This document shows positions 1-7,710 of a stretch of 32,804 bases of DNA, piece by piece. Both the position numbers and the translations under genes were made by a program. The notes beneath the pieces are model-generated. The model worked only from the letters and a program-made list of their open reading frames with translations, was not told the origin of the DNA and searched no databases. Positions within the stretch are counted from its first letter, which is position 1. Every line of letters begins with the position of its first letter. Source of the stretch: Candidatus Sulfopaludibacter sp. (GTDB lineage Bacteria; Acidobacteriota; Terriglobia; Bryobacterales; Bryobacteraceae); assembly GCA_031292755.1 (NCBI GenBank), contig JARLGM010000070.1, positions 1 to 32,804 of the forward strand. Reading direction: 5' to 3'.

Positions 1-24
1 TTTCACCGTGTCCGCGGGCCTTGA

Positions 25-1062
25 ATGTCAATGTCCAGTATGAGATCCACACCCTATCCGGATGGCACCGAACTGTCGCAGGCGTCACGGATCGTATGGC
101 GCGGCGAGGAAGACCTGGACGGATACGAAATCCGGCTGCGCGCCGTGCCCGAGTTTCACATACGGGGAACGGTTGTGGATGAAGCCGGCAAGCCGGTCGA
201 AGGTGCGACGGTGAAATTGGCGGAGACAGACGGCGCCGCGCCCGTCCTGCTCTCGCTCGGGCAAACGGACCGGCAAACCACCACGCAGGCCGGCGGCGCG
301 TTTGAGCTATCGGCGGTGCGTCCGGGCGAATGGCTGCTGGCTGCCGAGTGGCAGAGAGCCAATCAATCCCTGGGCGGCGCTGCCACCGGCCGGGTGTCAC
401 GCGGCGATTGGGAAGGCGTCAAAATCAGGCTGGACGCTCCGTTTTCCGTAAGGGGAATCGTGGAAACGCCGGCCGGCGCCAAGGCGCGGAGCGTGGTGCT
501 GGTGTCTGCGCTCGACCCGTCAGAGGCACTCCCCGGTGCCTCGGGAACGGCCGATGTGGAGGGCCGGTTTGAACTCCGCGATCTTCGTCCGGGACGGTAT
601 CGGATTACTACGGTCGGTCCACAAGATCGCTTCTATTTGGATTCGATCCGGTTCGGCGGGCAGGAAGTGCTGGGCCAGTCGGTTTATCTGATGGACGCTT
701 CGCTGCCGGTTCGAGTGGTGTACAAGACGAACGGCGGGAGGGTGCTGGGAGCGGTGGAACATTGTGCCGCGGTATTGCTGTTCCCGAAAGATGCGTCTCT
801 GCAAACCGCCAGCTTCGTCCGGACCGCCAGATGTGACCCGGGAGGGCGATTCGAAATGGGCACTCTCCGGCCGGGCGATTACTTCGCGGCCGCGCTGGCG
901 GCGCCGGAGCTCGAGTCCCTGGAGCAGGCGTTGGATGAGATACTGTTCGATCCGCAAATTGTCTCGGACAGCCGGATTGCCCGGAGCGCCGAAAGCGTGC
1001 GCGTAGAAGCCGGCCAATCCACCGCCGTGACGTTGCAGTTGATGCCCTGGCCGGAGGAGTGA
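25..1062 (+). CDS. Carboxypeptidase-regulatory-like domain protein, N-terminally truncated paralogue
   Basis: The 345-residue protein is built of beta-sandwich units of the carboxypeptidase regulatory-like type, seen in repeats such as FHIRGTVVDEAGKPVEGATV (about residue 45) and in PGEW and PGRY turns. It aligns along its whole length with the C-terminal two thirds of the next gene, for example YEIRLRAVPEFHIRG against CEIVLRAVPVFHVRG. Unlike that neighbour it has no signal peptide, and it lacks about 180 N-terminal residues. An in-frame TGA sits directly before the ATG at 25, and ATGs at 31 and 40 are alternatives; none has a convincing ribosome binding site. The true 5' part probably lies upstream of the window in another frame, so this may be the tail of a broken gene. 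The role is unknown; such domains usually occur in exported or outer-membrane proteins. It ends in a TGATG overlap with the next gene. Confidence 0.7.
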   Translation: MSMSSMRSTPYPDGTELSQASRIVWRGEEDLDGYEIRLRAVPEFHIRGTVVDEAGKPVEGATVKLAETDGAAPVLLSLGQTDRQTTTQAGGAFELSAVRPGEWLLAAEWQRANQSLGGAATGRVSRGDWEGVKIRLDAPFSVRGIVETPAGAKARSVVLVSALDPSEALPGASGTADVEGRFELRDLRPGRYRITTVGPQDRFYLDSIRFGGQEVLGQSVYLMDASLPVRVVYKTNGGRVLGAVEHCAAVLLFPKDASLQTASFVRTARCDPGGRFEMGTLRPGDYFAAALAAPELESLEQALDEILFDPQIVSDSRIARSAESVRVEAGQSTAVTLQLMPWPEE

Positions 1063-2633
1063 TGCGGATCCTCGTCTTGGCCGCTGTGCCTGCAATCCTC
1101 TTCGGCCAGGCAACCGGCGTGGTGGAAGGCACGGTCACCAACCGCGTCACGCACGGCGGAATCGAGGGCGTGGAAGTCATGGTGCAAAGCGTTGCTTCCC
1201 AAAACGGCCCCAATTACACCGGGACCACCGACGCCGCGGGCGCCTTCCATGTCGAAGGCGTTCCGGACGGTGAGTATCGCGCCAACTTCGGGAAGCCTGG
1301 TTTCGTGCCGGGAGATATCAGCCTGATGCCGCCCCCCGCCCCGTTTCGCGTGACTGCGGCCGACGGACCGGTGCGCCTCCAATTGACACTGGTACCGGTT
1401 CCCAGGCTGCGCGGGCGGGTGGTGGATTCGGAGGGGCATCCAATTCCCGATGCCGCGGTGCAGTTGGTCCATCCGGGCGGTGGCGGAAGACCGGAAGCGA
1501 AGACCGGGAAGGACGGCGCTTTTGAGCTTGGCCAATTGCTTCCCGCCGCCTTCATGATCCGCGCCATACCGCCTCCCAAACTCCCGCCGCCGAAATCGAA
1601 GGAGGACGAACCGGAAATCTGGGCGCCCACGTATTATCCCGGCGTGACCGAACAGTTTCGGGCAGAGCGGCTGGTGATCCGCGCCGGGCAGGAACGGGAC
1701 GACTGCGAGATCGTCCTGCGCGCCGTACCGGTGTTTCATGTGCGCGGACGGGTGGTGGATGACGGCGGCAATCCGGTTGCCGGGGCCACCATCAAGCTGG
1801 TTTCCCCGGACAGTCTGGACGCCCGGTCGCACGCCATATTCGAAGAGCCTGAGGGACACGCCACGTCGGCGGATGACGGCGCCTTCGACTTCGCCAGGGT
1901 GCGGCCGGGCGAGTGGTTCCTGATGGCCAGCGGGAAGAAAGGCGGCCGGTCGCTAAGCGGGGTGGTCACTGGCACGGTCTCCCAGGGCGATTGGGAGAAT
2001 GTGAAAATTCGCGTGACCGTGCCGTTCACGGTCAGAGGAACGGTAGAGCGTCCGGACGCGCGAATCGCGTCCACCCGCCATACCTGGGTAGGGCTGATTC
2101 CGGGCTGGCAGACCAGGCTGATGGGTATTCACGATCAGAGTGGCGCCCTGGAGATAGACGACGTACTGCCCGGAAAATATCAGATTCTGCTGGAGGAGCC
2201 GCTGCCAGGCTCGTATCTGGACACGGTGCAATACGGCGGCCGCGACGTCCTGGGACAAACGGTGGACGTGACCGATGGCTCGCTGCGCCTGCGCGTGGTC
2301 TACCGGACAAACGGGGGTAGAGTGCAGGGGCCGGTAGAGGATTGCGGCCGGGGGATGGTGGTGCTGGTGCCGATGGAACTGGCGTTGCAGAACAGCGAGA
2401 TGATTCGCTGGGGCCGGTGCAACGCCGCGGGTCGTTTCGATATCGGCGATCTGCGCCCGGGTGGTTACTACGCGGCGGCGTTCGACCGGATGAACGATCT
2501 GGAACTCTATTACGGGGCGGTGGTCGATCCGGCACTTATCGCGAAAATCATCGAACATGCGGCCGGGGTTGCGGTGGAAGCCGGGCAGACCACGCCGCTC
2601 GCGCTGAAGCTGACGCCGTGGCCCGATCAGTAA
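1062..2633 (+). CDS. Secreted carboxypeptidase-regulatory-like domain protein
   Basis: This is a 523-residue exported protein. It opens with a short hydrophobic signal peptide (MRILVLAAVPAILFG) followed by three or more beta-sandwich units: GVVEGTVTNRVTHGGIEGV at about 20, RLRGRVVDSEGHPIPDAAV at about 125, and FHVRGRVVDDGGNPVAGAT at about 225. The start is the ATG at 1062, which overlaps the TGA of the preceding gene; GTG at 1059 is an alternative. GGAGGAG at 1053-1059 is a strong Shine-Dalgarno sequence, so the gene is translationally coupled to its truncated paralogue. Acidobacteria carry many such proteins, often linked to polymer binding or outer-membrane transport, but no catalytic residues are visible and I assign no function. 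The two genes are a tandem duplication. Confidence 0.85.
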   Translation: MRILVLAAVPAILFGQATGVVEGTVTNRVTHGGIEGVEVMVQSVASQNGPNYTGTTDAAGAFHVEGVPDGEYRANFGKPGFVPGDISLMPPPAPFRVTAADGPVRLQLTLVPVPRLRGRVVDSEGHPIPDAAVQLVHPGGGGRPEAKTGKDGAFELGQLLPAAFMIRAIPPPKLPPPKSKEDEPEIWAPTYYPGVTEQFRAERLVIRAGQERDDCEIVLRAVPVFHVRGRVVDDGGNPVAGATIKLVSPDSLDARSHAIFEEPEGHATSADDGAFDFARVRPGEWFLMASGKKGGRSLSGVVTGTVSQGDWENVKIRVTVPFTVRGTVERPDARIASTRHTWVGLIPGWQTRLMGIHDQSGALEIDDVLPGKYQILLEEPLPGSYLDTVQYGGRDVLGQTVDVTDGSLRLRVVYRTNGGRVQGPVEDCGRGMVVLVPMELALQNSEMIRWGRCNAAGRFDIGDLRPGGYYAAAFDRMNDLELYYGAVVDPALIAKIIEHAAGVAVEAGQTTPLALKLTPWPDQ

Positions 2634-2636
2634 GCG

Positions 2637-2984
2637 CTACTTGCGCAGGTAGGCGTCGTCGCCGCGAATCCAGTCGTCCCGGCGCGGGGCGAAGACATCC
2701 ACCGCCACGGTGTCTTCCAGCGCTTCCACTCCATGCGGCACGTGCGGCGGAATGGTGAGGCTTTCTCCGGCGCGGACGATTTTTTCGCTGCCGTCGATGA
2801 AGAATTTCAGGGCGCCGCGTTCGATGGTCGTGACCTGCTCGTTCATATGACTGTGCGCGGCTACGGCCGCGTGCTGCTGCAGGTGGAGGCGGGCGATGGT
2901 CATATTTTCGGTGTGGATCACCTTGCGGCTGACCAGCGGATTCATCTGCTCTTCTGCCAATTGATTCCAATCGTACAAGGGCAT
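2637..2984 (-). CDS. Small cupin-domain protein
   Basis: The 115-residue protein is a single cupin barrel. Motif 1 is seen in AAVAAHSHMNEQVTTIERG (H-x-H then E, the usual metal ligands) and motif 2 in IPPHVPHGVEALEDT (His). The start chosen is the ATG at 2984 (MPLYDWNQLAEEQ); upstream in-frame codons would add about 34 residues of non-cupin sequence running into rfbA. There is no Shine-Dalgarno sequence, but TAGAAT lies 7 nt before the ATG. It is divergent from rfbA and convergent with the preceding gene, ending 3 nt past that gene's stop. Such small cupins often bind a metal and act as sugar- or small-molecule-modifying enzymes or sensors; the substrate here cannot be read from sequence. Confidence 0.8.
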   Translation of the reverse strand: MPLYDWNQLAEEQMNPLVSRKVIHTENMTIARLHLQQHAAVAAHSHMNEQVTTIERGALKFFIDGSEKIVRAGESLTIPPHVPHGVEALEDTVAVDVFAPRRDDWIRGDDAYLRK

Positions 2985-2991
2985 GGCGGTT

Positions 2992-2997
2992 ATTCTA
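2992..2997 (-). promoter_or_regulatory. -10-like hexamer TAGAAT upstream of cupin gene
   Basis: TAGAAT on the minus strand ends 7 nt before the ATG at 2984, and no Shine-Dalgarno sequence is present. The spacing would place transcription start at or next to the ATG, as in a leaderless mRNA. No -35 box is visible. Confidence 0.4.
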
Positions 2998-3007
2998 ACA
3001 GGGTTGA

Positions 3008-3013
3008 TATCAT
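3008..3013 (+). promoter_or_regulatory. -10-like hexamer TATCAT upstream of rfbA
   Basis: TATCAT ends 8 nt before the rfbA ATG at 3022. It lies back to back with the -10-like box of the divergent cupin gene in a 37-bp intergenic region. No -35 hexamer is recognisable. A weak GAGAG stretch between box and ATG could serve as a ribosome site. Confidence 0.4.
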
Positions 3014-3021
3014 GAGAGCTT

Positions 3022-3786
3022 ATGAAAGGCATTGTGCTCGCGGGCGGAACCGGCAGCAGGCTGTTTCCGCTGACTAAAATCACCAATAAACATCTGCTGC
3101 CGATCTACGACCGGCCGATGATTTATTACCCCATCCAGACCCTGGTCGATGCGGACATTCAGGACATCATGATCGTTACCGGCGGGCGCAATTCGGGCGA
3201 TTTCCTGCGGTTGCTGGCCAACGGCAAGGAATTCGGCCTGAAGCACATCAACTACACCTACCAGGAAGGCGAAGGTGGCATTGCCGATGCGCTGGCGCTG
3301 GCCGAGCATTTCGCCGACGGGCAACAGATCTGCGTGGTGCTGGGGGATAACATCATCCAGGGCAGCATCCGCGCGGCGGCGGACCAGTTTCGCAGCCAGG
3401 CTGCGGGTGCGCACATTCTCCTGAAAGAGGTGCAGGATGCCGAGCGGTTCGGCGTGGCGGAAGTGGAAGGCGGCAGGATTCTGGGAATCGAAGAGAAGCC
3501 GCGAAATCCGAAATCGAACTACGCGGTGACAGGCATTTACATGTATGACGCCACGGTATTCGAAAAGATCAAGACGCTGGTGCCCTCCGGCCGCGGTGAA
3601 CTGGAAATCACCGACGTCAACAACGCCTATATCGCGGAGGGCAACATGACATTCTCATTCCTGGACGGCTGGTGGACGGATGCCGGCACGTTCGATTCGC
3701 TGTTGCGCGCCACCAATCTGGTAGCGCAATCGGTGCTGCGAAAAGAGTCCGGGCAGGATGCGGTGGAACGGGCGGTGCAGGTGTGA
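3022..3786 (+). CDS. rfbA: Glucose-1-phosphate thymidylyltransferase
   Basis: The enzyme joins glucose-1-phosphate and dTTP to make dTDP-glucose, the first step toward dTDP-deoxysugars. The nucleotidyltransferase signature GGTGSRLFPLTKITNKHLLP is at residues 8-27. VVLGDNIIQGS near residue 109 carries the metal-binding Asp, and EEKPRNPKSNYAVTGIYMYD is the typical sugar-binding segment. At 254 residues it is shorter than enterobacterial RmlA (about 290) and belongs to the short form lacking the C-terminal helical part. It leads the polysaccharide cluster and overlaps the next gene by 4 nt (GTGA), showing translational coupling to the epimerase-like gene. Confidence 0.92.
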   Translation: MKGIVLAGGTGSRLFPLTKITNKHLLPIYDRPMIYYPIQTLVDADIQDIMIVTGGRNSGDFLRLLANGKEFGLKHINYTYQEGEGGIADALALAEHFADGQQICVVLGDNIIQGSIRAAADQFRSQAAGAHILLKEVQDAERFGVAEVEGGRILGIEEKPRNPKSNYAVTGIYMYDATVFEKIKTLVPSGRGELEITDVNNAYIAEGNMTFSFLDGWWTDAGTFDSLLRATNLVAQSVLRKESGQDAVERAVQV

Positions 3787-4352
3787 CGGAGGCTGGGGAA
3801 CGGCTCAAATCCTTCGGCGATCTGGAACTGGCGCTGCCGGTTTGCGAGAAGGGAATCGGCTCGCTGATTGGGAAAGTGGATTCGCCGGATCTGATCGCGG
3901 GTGTGCGCCTGCAGCCGCTCTCGGTGTTTCCCGACGACCGCGGATATTTTCTGGAAGTGCAGCGCATCGGCCACGGGCTAGCGGCGCATTTTCCACCGGA
4001 AACGTCGCAGGTATCGGCCGCCCTGAATTATCCGGGGACCGTGAAGGCATTCCATTTTCACATGCACCAGACCGATTGCTGGACTCCCGTGAAGGGCCTG
4101 ATGCAGGTGGCGCTGGTGGATCTGCGGATCGGGTCGCCTACGTTCGGAAGAAAAAACACCATGTACGTGGGGCCGTTGCGGCCCTGGCAGTTGCTGATTC
4201 CGCCCGGAGTGGGGCACGGTTACAAAGTAGTCGGTAAGGAAGATTCGCTCCTGGTCTACATGACCGACTGCTTTTACAACCCCCAGGACGAAGGCCGAAT
4301 CCCATATAATCAGCCATCGATCAATTACGACTGGGAAACGCAGTGGAAGTAA
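3783..4352 (+). CDS. dTDP-4-dehydrorhamnose 3,5-epimerase family protein (divergent RmlC)
   Basis: This is a 189-residue cupin-fold protein of the RmlC family. Family landmarks are DDRGYFLEV at about 51, KAFHFH at about 88 with the catalytic-type His91, VDLRIGSPTFG at about 112, IPPGVGHGY at about 139, and NPQDEGRIPYN at about 166. The start chosen is GTG at 3783, overlapping the rfbA stop; a longer frame exists but would lie deep inside rfbA. The lysine that follows the His motif in classical RmlC (Lys72 in the Salmonella enzyme, in a GKLV context) is not found here, where the segment reads TDCWTPV. Activity may therefore be altered, perhaps a single epimerisation or another ketosugar. Position between rfbA and rfbB supports a role on dTDP-4-keto-6-deoxyglucose. 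Confidence 0.8.
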   Translation: MTEAGERLKSFGDLELALPVCEKGIGSLIGKVDSPDLIAGVRLQPLSVFPDDRGYFLEVQRIGHGLAAHFPPETSQVSAALNYPGTVKAFHFHMHQTDCWTPVKGLMQVALVDLRIGSPTFGRKNTMYVGPLRPWQLLIPPGVGHGYKVVGKEDSLLVYMTDCFYNPQDEGRIPYNQPSINYDWETQWK

Positions 4353-4391
4353 TTCTTTCTTCGCATTTTTGCGGGGAAAACAACTCCTGAC

Positions 4392-5408
4392 ATGAAACTA
4401 CTTGTGACCGGTGGCGCCGGATTTATCGGCTCGGCGTTCGTTCGCATGGCGATCGCCCGGAAAGATCTGCGCGTCATCAATTTCGACAAATTGACCTACG
4501 CCGGCAATCTGGAGAATCTGACCGAGGTGCAGGACAACGATCGGTATCGCTTCGTGCACGGCGATATTTGCGACCAGCGGCTGGTGGACTCCATCCTGGC
4601 GGAAGAAAAGCCGGATGCCATCGTCCATTTCGCGGCCGAATCGCACGTGGACCGCAGCATTCTGTCGCCCGAACCGGTGATCCAGACGAATATTCACGGC
4701 ACGTTTACCCTGCTCGAGAGCGCCCGGAGGCTGGCGACGCCGCGCTTTGTGCATGTCTCCACCGACGAAGTTTACGGCAGCTTGGAAGCGCCGCTGGAAG
4801 CCACCGAAGCCTACCCGCTCAATGCCAGCAGCCCGTATTCGGCTTCCAAAGCGGCATCGGACCTGCTGGCACGGTCCTATTTTGTGACTTACAAGCTGCC
4901 TGTGGTAATTACCAGGGCGTCCAATAACTACGGGCCCCACCAGTTTCCGGAAAAACTGATTCCGCTGATGATCGCCAACGCACTGGAGGACCGTCCCCTG
5001 CCCGTCTATGGCGACGGGATGCAGGTGCGCGATTGGCTCTTTGTGGACGACCATTGCCGCGGCATTCTGGCGGTCCTGGAGAAAGGGCGCGACGGCGAAA
5101 TCTACAACATCGGCGGGAACCGTTCGCTGCCGAATCTCGACGTGGTGCGCAAGGTGCTCGCCATCACCGGCAAGGCGGAGAGTCTGATCCGCTATGTGAC
5201 GGATCGTCCAGGGCACGACCGCCGGTATGCCCTTTCCAGCGAAAAGCTAATGCGCGAAACCGGCTGGCAGCCCGTCACTCATTTCGAGGAGGGTTTGGCG
5301 CGGACCGTCGAGTGGTACCGGAACAACCCGGCATGGGTTGCGCGCGTGCGAAGCGGAGAATACCGTACCTATTACGAGAAGAACTACGGGAACCGGGACA
5401 CCCAATAA
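4392..5408 (+). CDS. rfbB: dTDP-glucose 4,6-dehydratase
   Basis: The protein is a 338-residue short-chain dehydrogenase-type enzyme that converts dTDP-glucose to dTDP-4-keto-6-deoxyglucose using bound NAD. The Rossmann motif GGAGFIGS is at residues 7-14. The catalytic Thr-Asp-Glu triad is in HVSTDEVYG (124-126), and the Tyr/Lys pair is in PYSASK (Y149, K153). RASNNYGPHQFPEKLIP is a hallmark of this family. The length is normal. It follows the epimerase-like gene after a 39-nt gap without a clear ribosome site. With rfbA it provides the 4-keto-6-deoxyhexose; the reductase rmlD is not in the window, so the final sugar is open. Confidence 0.93.
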   Translation: MKLLVTGGAGFIGSAFVRMAIARKDLRVINFDKLTYAGNLENLTEVQDNDRYRFVHGDICDQRLVDSILAEEKPDAIVHFAAESHVDRSILSPEPVIQTNIHGTFTLLESARRLATPRFVHVSTDEVYGSLEAPLEATEAYPLNASSPYSASKAASDLLARSYFVTYKLPVVITRASNNYGPHQFPEKLIPLMIANALEDRPLPVYGDGMQVRDWLFVDDHCRGILAVLEKGRDGEIYNIGGNRSLPNLDVVRKVLAITGKAESLIRYVTDRPGHDRRYALSSEKLMRETGWQPVTHFEEGLARTVEWYRNNPAWVARVRSGEYRTYYEKNYGNRDTQ

Positions 5409-5417
5409 GGCGCCGTC

Positions 5418-6476
5418 ATGCGCGTAGCCATAGAAGCGACGGCGCTGACGATTTCGAGCGGCGGGCTGCCCCGGTATACCGGGGAGTTAAGCCTGGCGCT
5501 GGCACGCTGCTTCCCGGATGACGAGTTCTACCTCATCTCCGACCAGCCCTTTGGTTTGCCGGAGGGCGCACCTGTCAATTTGCGGCGCGGCGGGGGTCCG
5601 CGCAATGCCGTGGAGCGGCGATGGTGGCTCTGGGGAATCGTTCGCGAGATGCACCGCTTGCACGCCGACGTCATCCATGGTCCCGACTTCGCTGTACCTT
5701 ACATTCCGCGCCGGCCCAGTGTTCTGAGCCTGCATGACCTTTCCCCGTGGATGGACGAGAAGTGGCATCACGCGGCCGATCGGGTGCGCCGGCGCACACC
5801 GGTTCTGCTGGAACTGGGCGTGGCGACCATGGTCATCACTCCCAGGGAGGGAGTGCGGCGGCAGGCCATCGAACGCTTTCGCCTGCGTCCCGACCGCGTC
5901 GTGGCAGTGCCGTATGCCGCGCCCTCGTGGTTCCGCCCCGTGCCGTCGCGGGAGAAAGGCCTCGCCCCATACTTTCTGTATGTGGGCACGCTGGAGCCTC
6001 GCAAGAATCTACCCGCGTTGCTTGAGGCGTGGCGTGAAGTACGGCACGATTGCGAGGTGGATCTGGTGGTGGCCGGCCGCCGGCGCGCCGATTTCGAAGA
6101 ACTGGCGCCGGAACCGGGATTGCGGGTGCTGGGAGAAGTGCCGGACCAGCAACTGCCGGAGCTTTATTCCGGTGCGCTGGCCTTCGTTTTTCCGTCTTTT
6201 TACGAAGGTTTCGGATTGCCCGTGCTGGAGGCCATGCAGTGTGGAGCTTGCGTCATCGCTTCCCACGCGGTTCAGGAAGTGGGAGGCGATGCCCCTCTGT
6301 ATGTCGAGGGTGCGGGCGAACTGGCTGAGGCGATGCGGCAGGTGGCTACGCGAGAAGATCTGGTGCAGGCGCGGCGGGCGGACTCGCTGGCGCGAGCTGG
6401 GGAGTTTTCCTGGGAACGCACGGCGCGGATGACCTATCAAGTGTACCAGGAGGCGCGGAAACGCTTTGGGGATTGA
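5418..6476 (+). CDS. GT4-family glycosyltransferase
   Basis: This is a 352-residue GT-B-fold glycosyltransferase, likely cytoplasmic or membrane-associated, that adds a sugar to a lipid-linked glycan. The N-terminal domain starts MRVAIEATALTISSGGLPRY, with the Gly-rich acceptor loop. The donor domain shows YVGTLEPRKNLPALL at about 188 and the E-x7-E donor-binding motif in FYEGFGLPVLEAM at about 261. AAGG-type spacing (AAGG at 5406-5409) precedes the ATG, and the gene follows rfbB by 9 nt. A 28-nt stretch encoding the E-x7-E region is identical to one in the glycosyltransferase at 7711. Donor and acceptor cannot be told from sequence. Confidence 0.88.
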   Translation: MRVAIEATALTISSGGLPRYTGELSLALARCFPDDEFYLISDQPFGLPEGAPVNLRRGGGPRNAVERRWWLWGIVREMHRLHADVIHGPDFAVPYIPRRPSVLSLHDLSPWMDEKWHHAADRVRRRTPVLLELGVATMVITPREGVRRQAIERFRLRPDRVVAVPYAAPSWFRPVPSREKGLAPYFLYVGTLEPRKNLPALLEAWREVRHDCEVDLVVAGRRRADFEELAPEPGLRVLGEVPDQQLPELYSGALAFVFPSFYEGFGLPVLEAMQCGACVIASHAVQEVGGDAPLYVEGAGELAEAMRQVATREDLVQARRADSLARAGEFSWERTARMTYQVYQEARKRFGD

Positions 6477-7668
6477 AGCCAGGACAGGCCATGCAGCCGG
6501 CCCCACTGCTCTCATGCTGGCCCCGGAAGCTCCCTTTCCCCTGGCGGGCGGCGGCGCTCTGCGGACGGCTTCGCTGCTCCAATACCTGGCGGGAAAGTAC
6601 GCCGTCGATCTGATTGTGTTCCGCCAGCCGGGCGAATCCGATCCGCGGCAGGCCCTGCCGGAGGGCCTGGTGCAACGCATTGTCGTGATCGATCTCCCCG
6701 CCAATCGCCGGAGCCTGGCCGCCAAGGCCCTGCGCAACTCCGTTCGCATGGCGCGCGCCGTGCCGCCGCTGGTCGACCGCTTTTCCGGCTTCGAGCGGGA
6801 GATTGCGGACGCGGTGGACGGACGCCATTACCGTTTGGGAGTCATCGAGCATTTCTGGTGCGCGCCTTACTGCGGCCTAATTTCGAAAGTTTGTGAGAGA
6901 ACGATTCTAAATCTGCACAATATAGAGTCAGTGCTTCATCGGCGCTGCGCGCAATCCGAGCGCTCGCCGGCCGGATTGGTGCACCGGGTGTTTGGCGATG
7001 CATCGCTCAAACTGGAGCGGGAGTGGTTGCCGCGTTTTTCGTCGGTGCTGGCCACATCGGCAACGGACGCGGAGTTGGCGCGGGCCATCGCGCCGGCGGC
7101 ACGGGTGTCGGTGTATGCCAATGCCATCCCGCTGGTGCCGTTGCCGCACCGGGAGAATGATCAGGCAATCGTGTTTTCAGGGAATATGGAATACCATCCG
7201 AACCGGGCGGCGGTGCGATATTTCCGGCGGGAGATCTGGCCCCGATTGCGGGATCGCTGGCCGCTCCTGGTGTGGCGTCTGGTGGGGAAGAACGCGGCAG
7301 CCGTACGGCCGTTCACAAAAGGCGATCCGCGAATTGAGGTATCCGGCGAGGTAAAAGATGCAGTGTGCGAACTGGCGCGGGCCCAGGTAGCGGTGGTGCC
7401 GCTTCTGGCCGGCAGCGGAACCAGGTTGAAAATTCTGGAAGCCTGGGCTGCCGGAACGCCGGTAGTTTCGACTTCGGTGGGCGCCGAAGGTCTCCCGGCG
7501 CGCGATGGAGAACAGATTTTACTAGCCGACGAGCCCGCGGGGTTCGCCGAGGCGGTATCGCGGTTGCTGGCGTGCAGAGAAATGCGCGACAGACTGGGTA
7601 ACGCTGGCAGGCTATTGATGGAAAAAGAGTTTACATGGGAAATAGCTTGGCAAAATCTGGATTTTTAA
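6466..7668 (+). CDS. GT4-family glycosyltransferase
   Basis: The protein is a 400-residue GT-B glycosyltransferase. LMLAPEAPFPLAGGGALRTA is the usual first strand and Gly-rich loop. IVFSGNMEYHPN at about 236 opens the donor domain, and GSGTRLKILEAWAAGTPVVS at about 316 carries the donor-binding Glu. The start is uncertain. TTG at 6466 overlaps the previous gene by 11 nt with AGGAGG at 6448-6453 upstream, whereas ATG at 6514 would cut into the first beta strand. It belongs to the same transcription unit as the preceding glycosyltransferase. Its donor domain is of the PslH/exosortase-type subgroup rather than the FYEGFGLP type of its neighbours. The acceptor is unknown. Confidence 0.83.
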   Translation: MGIEARTGHAAGPTALMLAPEAPFPLAGGGALRTASLLQYLAGKYAVDLIVFRQPGESDPRQALPEGLVQRIVVIDLPANRRSLAAKALRNSVRMARAVPPLVDRFSGFEREIADAVDGRHYRLGVIEHFWCAPYCGLISKVCERTILNLHNIESVLHRRCAQSERSPAGLVHRVFGDASLKLEREWLPRFSSVLATSATDAELARAIAPAARVSVYANAIPLVPLPHRENDQAIVFSGNMEYHPNRAAVRYFRREIWPRLRDRWPLLVWRLVGKNAAAVRPFTKGDPRIEVSGEVKDAVCELARAQVAVVPLLAGSGTRLKILEAWAAGTPVVSTSVGAEGLPARDGEQILLADEPAGFAEAVSRLLACREMRDRLGNAGRLLMEKEFTWEIAWQNLDF

Positions 7669-7694
7669 CACAGCCCTGGGGCATTGTGCTCCGC

Positions 7695-7700
7695 TATACT
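7695..7700 (+). promoter_or_regulatory. -10-like hexamer TATACT upstream of glycosyltransferase at 7711
   Basis: TATACT ends 10 nt before the ATG at 7711, in a 42-nt gap inside the cluster. There is no Shine-Dalgarno sequence, so an internal promoter with a leaderless or near-leaderless transcript is plausible. No -35 box is seen. Confidence 0.35.
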
Positions 7701-7710
7701 GGTACGGTCA

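Noticed and set aside
879-1859. Long antisense reading frame (326 residues) over the two carboxypeptidase-regulatory-like genes
   Set aside because: It is a compositional shadow: the plus-strand frames have signal peptide, domains and ribosome site, while this one has none.
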